Source: Lachnospiraceae bacterium
GTDB taxonomy: Bacteria > Bacillota > Clostridia > Lachnospirales > Lachnospiraceae
Assembly: GCA_900765975.1 (NCBI GenBank)
Contig: CAAFTS010000060.1
Span: 1-5,880 of the forward strand
Length of the DNA stretch: 5,880 nucleotides
Direction: 5' to 3'
The position numbers were made by a program, and so were the translations under genes. Below the pieces are notes generated by a model. It saw nothing but the letters and a program-made list of their open reading frames with translations, was not told the origin of the DNA and made no database searches. This document shows positions 1-5,880 of this stretch, piece after piece; position 1 is the stretch's first letter, and each line of letters opens with the position of its first letter.

Positions 1-141
1 GTGAAGTGTGCAGTGACGACAGATCGACTGAATACAGCAATTTCTTCTTTGGAAGGCAGCTATGATTATAATATTGAGCAGAATCAGCTGACATTGACAG
101 AACGTGAATATGGGGAACAGATGGTGTTTGAAAAGCAATAA
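1..141 (+). CDS. C-terminal fragment of an unidentified protein, possibly META/HslJ-like
   Basis: This is the last 46 codons of a reading frame that is open from the first base and ends with TAA at 139-141. The GTG at base 1 is probably an internal valine and not the start, because the gene is cut by the window edge. The visible part has a short helix-like stretch (TDRLNTAISSLEG) and then two likely beta strands ending in LTLTE and MVFEKQ. That pattern, a cysteine followed by a helix, then 'Y-x-I/N ... LTLT ... G-x-x-M-x-FEK', resembles the end of META (HslJ-type) or lipocalin-like domains in secreted lipoproteins, but this is a weak match made by eye. No signal peptide or lipobox can be judged because the N-terminus is missing. 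It does not look like the end of RseP, a gene that often precedes ispG in related genomes. A terminator follows six bases after the stop, so this gene ends its own transcription unit. Confidence 0.6.
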   Translation: MKCAVTTDRLNTAISSLEGSYDYNIEQNQLTLTEREYGEQMVFEKQ

Positions 142-146
142 AATGG

Positions 147-173
147 AACAGGGAAATATCCCTGTTTCTTTTT
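147..173 (+). terminator. Rho-independent terminator after the truncated upstream gene
   Basis: A perfect 8-bp inverted repeat (AACAGGGA at 147-154, TCCCTGTT at 159-166) encloses the 4-base loop AATA and is followed directly by the T-rich tail TCTTTTT (167-173). It begins six bases after the TAA of the upstream gene. This is the classic form of an intrinsic terminator. It separates the upstream gene from ispG, so ispG and polC probably have their own promoter. Confidence 0.88.
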
Positions 174-204
174 ACTAATAAATTATACATATTATTTATA
201 AAAT
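171..204 (+). promoter_or_regulatory. Probable promoter region of ispG-polC (elements uncertain)
   Basis: A terminator lies just upstream, so a promoter for ispG is expected within this AT-rich gap. The best -10 candidate is TATTAT at 190-195, five of six matches to TATAAT, which would place the transcript start near 202 and keep the ribosome binding site in the mRNA. TATAAA at 197-202 also matches well, but it would start transcription inside the ribosome binding site. TTTACT at 171-176 resembles a -35 box, but it lies only 13 bases from the first candidate and 20 from the second, so neither pairing has good spacing. The location is inferred mainly from context. Confidence 0.3.
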
Positions 205-216
205 AGGAAAAGAGGG
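205..216 (+). promoter_or_regulatory. Ribosome binding site of ispG, favouring the ATG at 223
   Basis: The purine-rich block AGGAAAAGAGGG ends six bases before the ATG at 223. The in-frame GTG at 220 would be only three bases away, and the ATG at 218 is out of frame and immediately followed by TGA. Spacing therefore favours 223 as the main start. Confidence 0.6.
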
Positions 217-222
217 TATGTG

Positions 223-1278
223 ATGTTAAGACATAAGACAAGAGAGGTTCGAATCGGAAATGTTGTGATCGGCGGTGAGCATCCAATTGCTGTTCAGTCT
301 ATGACAAATACAAGGACAGAAGATGTAGAGGCAACGGTTGCCCAGATTCTACGCTTGGAAGCGGCGGGCTGTGAGATTGTACGCTGTACTGTGCCTACAC
401 AAGAGGCTGCGGATGCTTTAAGAGAGATTAAGAAACAGATTCATATTCCTTTGGTTGCAGATATTCATTTTGATTATAAGATGGCAATTGCGGCGATAGA
501 AAATGGAGCAGATAAGATACGTATCAATCCGGGAAATATTGGCTCAGAGGAACGTGTCAGAGCAGTTGTAGAAAAGGCAAAAGAATATAATGTTCCAATT
601 CGAATCGGTGTTAATAGTGGATCCTTGGAAAAAGATTTACTAGAGAAATACGGCGGAGTCACTGCAGAAGGAATTGTAGAAAGTGCGTTGGATAAGGTGC
701 ATATGATTGAACGTATGGGATATGAGAATCTGGTAGTCAGTATCAAATCTTCGGATGTAATGATGTGTGTAAAGGCGCATGAATTGCTTGCACCGCAGTG
801 TCCGTATCCGCTGCATGTAGGGATTACGGAGGCAGGAACCTTGTATTCTGGTAATATCAAGTCTTCTGTAGGACTTGGAATTATATTAAATGCAGGAATC
901 GGGAATACCATTCGTGTTTCTTTAACAGGAGATCCGGTGGAAGAAATCCGCAGTGCAAAATTGATTTTGAAAACATTAGGACTTCGTAAAGGCGGGATTG
1001 AAGTAGTTTCCTGTCCGACTTGTGGAAGAACGAAGATTAATTTGATTGAACTTGCCAATCGGGTAGAATTGATGGTTCAGGAATTTCCGTTGGATATTAA
1101 AGTTGCGGTAATGGGATGTGTAGTAAATGGACCAGGAGAGGCAAGAGAGGCGGATATTGGTATCGCGGGAGGTATCGGAGAAGGGCTGTTGATTAAAAAA
1201 GGTGAGATTATCCGAAAGGTAAAAGAAGAAGACCTTTTAGAAACCCTTCGGCAGGAGTTGATAAATTGGGAGAAGTAG
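223..1278 (+). CDS. ispG: 4-hydroxy-3-methylbut-2-enyl diphosphate synthase (IspG/GcpE)
   Basis: IspG is the cytoplasmic iron-sulfur enzyme that reduces the cyclic intermediate MEcPP to HMBPP, the second-to-last step of the non-mevalonate (MEP) isoprenoid pathway. It uses electrons from ferredoxin or flavodoxin. From the ATG at 223 it has 351 residues, the usual length of the short bacterial form without the plant-type insert. An in-frame GTG at 220 would add one residue, but its spacing to the ribosome binding site is too short. The N-terminal TIM barrel (about 1-255) carries VQSMTNT near 24-30 and the NPGNIG loop near 102-107. The C-terminal cluster domain holds CPTCGR (Cys264, Cys267) and MGCVVNGPGE (Cys299, Glu306). 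These are the three cysteines and one glutamate expected to bind the 4Fe-4S cluster, so the enzyme should be active. The gene sits behind a terminator and overlaps polC by 13 bases. Identification is near certain; the exact start is less sure. Confidence 0.97.
   Translation: MLRHKTREVRIGNVVIGGEHPIAVQSMTNTRTEDVEATVAQILRLEAAGCEIVRCTVPTQEAADALREIKKQIHIPLVADIHFDYKMAIAAIENGADKIRINPGNIGSEERVRAVVEKAKEYNVPIRIGVNSGSLEKDLLEKYGGVTAEGIVESALDKVHMIERMGYENLVVSIKSSDVMMCVKAHELLAPQCPYPLHVGITEAGTLYSGNIKSSVGLGIILNAGIGNTIRVSLTGDPVEEIRSAKLILKTLGLRKGGIEVVSCPTCGRTKINLIELANRVELMVQEFPLDIKVAVMGCVVNGPGEAREADIGIAGGIGEGLLIKKGEIIRKVKEEDLLETLRQELINWEK
1253..1257 (+). promoter_or_regulatory. Ribosome binding site of polC inside ispG
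   Basis: AGGAG lies within the last codons of ispG and ends eight bases before the TTG at 1266, an ideal distance. No other ATG, GTG or TTG occurs in the polC frame between here and codon 25 of the predicted protein, and conserved PolC sequence begins within the first ten residues. The site therefore decides in favour of the TTG start. Confidence 0.8.
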
Positions 1279-4200
1279 AAACATTAAAAGTATTTTTTGA
1301 AGTATTTCCTACGCTAAAGGTAGATGAAGAACTGCAGATGTTGTTCAATGACGTGGGTGTAAAGAAGATTACGACCAATTCAGAGAGAGATTATATCCAT
1401 GTTCATATATTCAGCAGACATGTAATTCAAAAGCGGCATATTCGTGCAATGGAATTTCGGATTAAGGAGCAGTTGTTTAGTACGGCAAATGTCAATGTCA
1501 GTATTATAGAGCGGTATGCACTTTCTGAACAGTATACGGCAGAAGCTTTGATGACAGAGTATCGGAACAGTATCGTGCTGGAATTAAAAGAAAAGAGTGT
1601 TCTTGCCGGAAATATGTTTCAGCAGGCAGAGATTACTTTTCAAGATCAAGTGATGTGTCTGGGGTTGACGGACACCATTGTTTCAGAAGGAAAGAAAGAA
1701 GAAATTCTTCATCTATTAGAAGAGGTATATCGGGAGCGATTTGGAATCCCAGTAGAAATACGTGTTGAATATAAGGAAAAAGAAGAGAGTAAGTCCAGAG
1801 AATACGATGAACAGAGAGTGCAGCGAGAGATTGATGCAATCTTTGCCCGGAATAAAAAAGCTCATGGAGAAGAATCTCCGCAGCCGGAAGAGTCTCAAGC
1901 AGGAGAGGAACAGAAACAAGGTTCATCAGAAACAAAGCAGAAAGAAAAGAGTCTTACATTGGGTGGAAAATCGAAGGAGAGTGGAAATGGAAAGAAAGGG
2001 TTCAAGAAGGAATTCAAGAGAGACTTTGTCCGTCCATTGAAACAGGGAGATGATCCGAGTCTGATTTACGGAAGAAACTTTGAAGACGAACCAATCCGCT
2101 TAGATCAGGTTGTGACAGAGATGGGTGAGATTACCATTCATGGAAAGATTATTAGTTTTGAAACAAGGGAAATCCGAAATGAGAAAACCATCGTAATGTT
2201 TGCTGTTAGTGATTTTACAGATACCATTATGGTAAAAATGTTTACTCGAAACGATCAGCTGGCTGAACTGTTGGGAGATTTGAAAAAGGGAGCATACGTT
2301 AAGATCAAAGGGGTTACAACGATTGATAAATATGATGGAGAACTGACCATAGGTTCTGTGACAGGAATTAAGAAAATCGGAGATTTTACTGAGAAAAGAG
2401 AAGATTTAAGCCCTTTGAAAAGGGTAGAACTGCATTGTCACACGAAGATGAGTGATATGGATGGGGTATCAGAGGTACAGGATATCGTGCGCCGCGCCCA
2501 TGATTGGGGAATGCCGGCAATTGCGATTACAGATCATGGTGCAACGCAGGCGTTCCCGGATGCAAATCATTATATAGAACGGCTGGATAAGGATGATCCG
2601 TTTAAAGTAATCTATGGTGTAGAAGGATATGTGGTGGATGACTTAACGGAAATTGCCGTTGGAGCAGGTGAGGAAAGTCTGGATGATACTTATGTAGTTT
2701 TTGATTTGGAGACTACCGGATTCAGTGCAATCAAAGATAAGATTATTGAAATCGGAGCGGTCAAAGTTGTGAATGGGGAAATTGTAGATTCGTACAGTAC
2801 CTTTGTCAATCCGGAACGTCCGATACCATTTGAGATTACGCAGTTGACCAGTATTACAGATGAGATGGTAATGGACTATCCGAATATTGAAACGATTCTT
2901 CCGCAGTTTCTGGAGTTTGTCGGAGATGCAGTGCTTGTTGCTCACAATGCTGGATTCGATGTGGGATTTATTGAACAAAACTGTCGGTATCAGGATATAG
3001 AGCCTCATTTTGTATATTTGGATACGGTGGCTTTGGCAAGAGTGTTGCTGCCGACCCTTTCAAAATACAAATTGAACATCGTAGCAAAAGCGCTGGGGAT
3101 TTCTCTGGAGAATCATCATCGTGCGGTAGATGATGCGGGAGCGACTGCTGAGATTTTTGTGAAATTCGTAGAGATGTTGAAAGACCAGAACATCACTACA
3201 TTAAAAGGGATGAATCAGTTTGGAGACATGAACCCCAATGCAATTCGGAAACTGCCGACGTATCATATTATTATATTGGCAAAAAATAATATCGGAAGGT
3301 ATAATCTGTACCAGCTTGTTTCTGAATCGAATCTGGTATATTTTGCAAGGCGGCCGAGAATCCCAAAGAGTTTGTTGAATAAACATAGGGAAGGTTTGAT
3401 TATCGGAAGTGCCTGTGAGGCGGGAGAATTGTATCAGGCAATTTTGAATCATAAGTCTCCGCAGGTGATTGCAAAACTGGCTGATTTTTATGATTATTAT
3501 GAAATACAGCCGCTTGGAAATAACCAGTTTATGCTGGAGAGCGACAAGATTTCTGAGATAAATACAGAAGAAGATTTAAAAAATATCAACCGAAAAATTA
3601 TTGAGCTGGGAGAAAAATTCAAAAAGCCGGTTGTCGCTACCTGTGATGTACATTTCTTAGATCCGGGAGATGAGGTGTATCGTCGGATTATCATGGCAGG
3701 CAAGGGATTCAGCGATGCGGATAATCAAGCACCGCTTTATTTGCGTACAACGGAGGAGATGCTGGCAGAGTTTGAATATCTTGGTTCTGCAAAGGCACAG
3801 GAAATTGTTATTACAAACCCGAATAAGATTGCGGACATGATTGAAAAGATTTCTCCGGTCAATCCAAATAAATGTCCTCCGGTTATTCCTAATTCTGAAC
3901 AGCAGCTGCGAGATATTTGTTATAATCGTGCCCATGAGATATATGGAGAAAATTTGCCAAAACCAGTAGAGGAACGATTGGAAAAAGAACTGACATCCAT
4001 TATTTCCAATGGATATTCGGTGATGTACATCATTGCACAGCGTTTGGTATGGAAATCCAATGAGGACGGATATCTGGTAGGTTCACGTGGATCTGTAGGT
4101 TCGTCTTTTGTAGCAACTATGTCCGGAATTACGGAGGTAAATCCGCTGAGTCCACATTATTATTGTGAAAAATGTCATTACAGTGACTTTGATTCAGAGG

Positions 4201-5807
4201 AAGTGCGGGCGTACGCAGGATGTTGTGGATTTGACATGCCGGATAAGGCTTGTCCGGAGTGTGGAGCTCCATTGATTAAAGCCGGATTTGATATTCCATT
4301 TGAAACCTTCCTTGGATTTAAAGGAGATAAAGAGCCGGATATTGACTTGAACTTTTCCGGAGATTATCAGGCAAAAGCGCATAAATATACAGAAGTATTG
4401 TTTGGAGAAGGACATACTTTCAAGGCAGGAACAATTGGAACGCTGGCAGATAAGACAGCCTATGGTTATGTGAAAAATTATTATGAAGAACGAGGAATGC
4501 GGAAACGCCGTTGTGAAATCGAACGAATCAGTGCAGGATGTACCGGAATCAAACGAAGTACAGGACAGCATCCGGGAGGAATTGTGGTATTGCCTCATGG
4601 GCATAATATCAACGAATTTACGCCGGTGCAGCATCCGGCAAATGATATGACAACGGACATTACGACAACTCATTTTGACTACCATTCCATTGACCATAAC
4701 TTACTGAAACTGGATATTCTGGGACATGATGATCCAACGATGATTCGGATGCTGGAAGAATATATTACATCGGATGCGATGGAAAATGAATACAATGAAG
4801 AACATCCATTTGTAGCAACAGACATCCCACTGGATGACAGAAGTGTTATCTCTCTTTTCCATGATACAAGTGCCTTGGGAATTAAGCCCGAAGATATCAG
4901 TGGCTGTCCGCTGGGAAGTCTGGGGATTCCTGAGTTTGGTACAGATTTCGTTATTCAGATGGTTCAGGAGGCAAACCCACAGTCATTATCTGACTTAATC
5001 CGAATTTCCGGTTTGTCTCATGGAACCAATGTGTGGCTGGGAAATGCTCAGGAATTAATCAAAGCAGGAAAGGCAACGATTTCCACAGCAATCTGTACCC
5101 GAGATGATATTATGATTTATCTGATTAATCAAGGTGTAGAAAGTGCGCTTTCCTTTACAATTATGGAGAGTGTGCGAAAGGGAAAAGGATTAAAACCGGA
5201 ATGGGAGGCTGCAATGCGGGAAAAGGATGTTCCGGAATGGTACATTGATTCTTGTAAAAAAATCAGTTATATGTTCCCAAAGGCACATGCTGCAGCGTAT
5301 GTTATGATGGCATATCGAATAGCTTATTGTAAAATCAATTACCCGTTGGCATACTACGGAGCTTATTTCAGTATTCGTGCAGATGCATTTTCCTATGAAC
5401 TGATGTGCCAGGGGAAAGATAAATTAAATTATTATATGAAAGACTACAGACGCCGTTCCGATTCGCTTACAAATAAAGAGCAGGATACCTTAAAAGATAT
5501 GCGTCTTGTACAGGAAATGTATGCACGTGGGTTGGAATTTATGCCGATTGACTTGTATCGGGCAAAGGCAAAAAAATTCCAGATTATTGATGGCAAGCTA
5601 ATGCCGTCCTTTGCAAGTATCGAGGGAATGGGCGAGAAAGCTGCTGAGGCGGTGGAGATTGCATCTCAGGATGGACCATATCTATCTCTGGATGATTTCC
5701 GGCAGCGGACAAAGGTCAGCAAGACGGTAGTAGATTTAATGGCTGATCTAGGGATATTTGGAGATTTGCCGCAGAGCAATCAATTGTCGTTGTTTGATTT
5801 TGCATAA
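1266..5807 (+). CDS. polC: DNA polymerase III alpha subunit, Gram-positive PolC type
   Basis: PolC is the replicative DNA polymerase of low-GC Gram-positive bacteria, with polymerase and proofreading 3'-5' exonuclease in one chain. It works at the fork with the sliding clamp and the clamp loader. The 1513 residues run in standard order. They begin with the N-terminal domain (about 1-168), a charged linker (about 171-260) and the OB fold (about 280-372). The PHP domain (about 385-460 and 655-800) is split by the inserted DEDDh exonuclease (about 474-640: Asp480, Glu482, Asp565, His618, Asp623). Next come the polymerase core with GSRGSVGSSF at 939-948, a four-cysteine zinc site (967, 970, 996, 999), the catalytic aspartates 1025, 1027 and 1150, and a helix-hairpin-helix-like region near 1446-1498. 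The chain ends with the clamp-binding motif QLSLF (1506-1510) and three extra residues. It is some 75 residues longer than the B. subtilis protein as I recall it, mostly in the linker and near 1166-1183. The TTG start has a good AGGAG site, and its 13-base overlap with ispG implies translational coupling. No frameshift or missing catalytic residue is seen. Confidence 0.97.
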   Translation: MGEVETLKVFFEVFPTLKVDEELQMLFNDVGVKKITTNSERDYIHVHIFSRHVIQKRHIRAMEFRIKEQLFSTANVNVSIIERYALSEQYTAEALMTEYRNSIVLELKEKSVLAGNMFQQAEITFQDQVMCLGLTDTIVSEGKKEEILHLLEEVYRERFGIPVEIRVEYKEKEESKSREYDEQRVQREIDAIFARNKKAHGEESPQPEESQAGEEQKQGSSETKQKEKSLTLGGKSKESGNGKKGFKKEFKRDFVRPLKQGDDPSLIYGRNFEDEPIRLDQVVTEMGEITIHGKIISFETREIRNEKTIVMFAVSDFTDTIMVKMFTRNDQLAELLGDLKKGAYVKIKGVTTIDKYDGELTIGSVTGIKKIGDFTEKREDLSPLKRVELHCHTKMSDMDGVSEVQDIVRRAHDWGMPAIAITDHGATQAFPDANHYIERLDKDDPFKVIYGVEGYVVDDLTEIAVGAGEESLDDTYVVFDLETTGFSAIKDKIIEIGAVKVVNGEIVDSYSTFVNPERPIPFEITQLTSITDEMVMDYPNIETILPQFLEFVGDAVLVAHNAGFDVGFIEQNCRYQDIEPHFVYLDTVALARVLLPTLSKYKLNIVAKALGISLENHHRAVDDAGATAEIFVKFVEMLKDQNITTLKGMNQFGDMNPNAIRKLPTYHIIILAKNNIGRYNLYQLVSESNLVYFARRPRIPKSLLNKHREGLIIGSACEAGELYQAILNHKSPQVIAKLADFYDYYEIQPLGNNQFMLESDKISEINTEEDLKNINRKIIELGEKFKKPVVATCDVHFLDPGDEVYRRIIMAGKGFSDADNQAPLYLRTTEEMLAEFEYLGSAKAQEIVITNPNKIADMIEKISPVNPNKCPPVIPNSEQQLRDICYNRAHEIYGENLPKPVEERLEKELTSIISNGYSVMYIIAQRLVWKSNEDGYLVGSRGSVGSSFVATMSGITEVNPLSPHYYCEKCHYSDFDSEEVRAYAGCCGFDMPDKACPECGAPLIKAGFDIPFETFLGFKGDKEPDIDLNFSGDYQAKAHKYTEVLFGEGHTFKAGTIGTLADKTAYGYVKNYYEERGMRKRRCEIERISAGCTGIKRSTGQHPGGIVVLPHGHNINEFTPVQHPANDMTTDITTTHFDYHSIDHNLLKLDILGHDDPTMIRMLEEYITSDAMENEYNEEHPFVATDIPLDDRSVISLFHDTSALGIKPEDISGCPLGSLGIPEFGTDFVIQMVQEANPQSLSDLIRISGLSHGTNVWLGNAQELIKAGKATISTAICTRDDIMIYLINQGVESALSFTIMESVRKGKGLKPEWEAAMREKDVPEWYIDSCKKISYMFPKAHAAAYVMMAYRIAYCKINYPLAYYGAYFSIRADAFSYELMCQGKDKLNYYMKDYRRRSDSLTNKEQDTLKDMRLVQEMYARGLEFMPIDLYRAKAKKFQIIDGKLMPSFASIEGMGEKAAEAVEIASQDGPYLSLDDFRQRTKVSKTVVDLMADLGIFGDLPQSNQLSLFDFA

Positions 5808-5880
5808 ACAAAGAAAAGTTTACGGAGAGAAAAAGGTATGGGCGATTGGATTTATGTGCAGAGCTAAGGAAAAGGAAATA
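5808..5880 (+). other. Spacer after polC with a possible nine-codon mini-ORF; no terminator seen
   Basis: No hairpin with a T-run follows polC here, so transcription may continue into the next gene. The only coding-like element is ATG at 5838 to TAA at 5867 (MGDWIYVQS), with GGAGAG at 5824-5829 eight bases upstream. A second frame starting at ATG 5854 (MCRAKEKEI) stays open to the window end but has only a weak ribosome binding site. The purine-rich AAGGAAAAGGAAATA at the very end could be the ribosome binding site of the next gene. In related genomes rimP and nusA often follow polC, but nothing in this window identifies the neighbour. Confidence 0.4.

Noticed and set aside
1..3. GTG at base 1 as a true start codon
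   Set aside because: The frame is open to the window edge, the 46-residue product looks like the end of a domain, and no ribosome binding site can be examined. An internal valine is more likely.
474..1058. 194-codon open frame on the minus strand opposite ispG
   Set aside because: It lies wholly within the strongly conserved ispG gene, shows no recognisable domain, and is explained as a shadow of ispG codon use.
1762..2040. 92-codon plus-strand frame overlapping the PolC linker
   Set aside because: It is the shifted reading of a purine-rich low-complexity stretch, giving a Lys/Arg-rich product with no domain. The absence of stops is expected from the base composition.
2643..3008. 121-codon minus-strand frame opposite the exonuclease domain
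   Set aside because: The plus strand encodes an intact DEDDh exonuclease here, and the antisense product matches no family I know.
4194..4697. 167-codon open frame on the minus strand opposite polC
   Set aside because: It sits over the zinc site and catalytic aspartates of PolC, is rich in Cys, Ser and Ile in the way antisense frames often are, and has no recognisable motif.
5570..5576. Run of seven A bases within polC as a possible slippage site
   Set aside because: The frame continues normally through conserved PolC sequence to the clamp-binding motif, and no alternative frame or stimulating hairpin is evident.

Overview
The window is ordinary chromosomal housekeeping DNA from a low-GC Gram-positive anaerobe, most likely a Clostridia or Lachnospiraceae-type bacterium. 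The main evidence is a full-length PolC-type replicative DNA polymerase, which is characteristic of Firmicutes and a few relatives. It lies directly behind ispG of the non-mevalonate isoprenoid pathway, a pairing I recall as common in Clostridia. Purine-rich ribosome binding sites and AT-rich spacers fit this. No mobile element, CRISPR array, tRNA or rRNA was seen.

Layout: bases 1-141 hold the last 46 codons of a gene cut by the window edge, with a beta-strand-rich C-terminus that faintly resembles META/HslJ-type or lipocalin-like secreted proteins. A clear Rho-independent terminator follows at 147-173. An AT-rich gap of about 30 bases then carries the likely promoter and the ribosome binding site of ispG (223-1278). 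The polC gene (1266-5807) starts at a TTG inside the last codons of ispG, with its Shine-Dalgarno sequence also inside ispG, so the two form one translationally coupled unit. The final 73 bases have no recognisable terminator, only a possible nine-codon mini-ORF and purine-rich stretches that may lead into a further gene.

The two complete genes act in different processes: IspG supplies isoprenoid precursors (quinones, undecaprenyl carriers) and PolC copies the chromosome. No direct functional link between them is shown beyond co-transcription. All expected catalytic residues of both proteins are present. The points worth a second look are modest: the coupled TTG start, an ATG-TGA start-stop element touching the ispG start, a long charged linker and a small insertion in PolC, a complete set of PHP-domain metal ligands, and the mini-ORF after polC. 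I see no evidence for a previously undescribed system.
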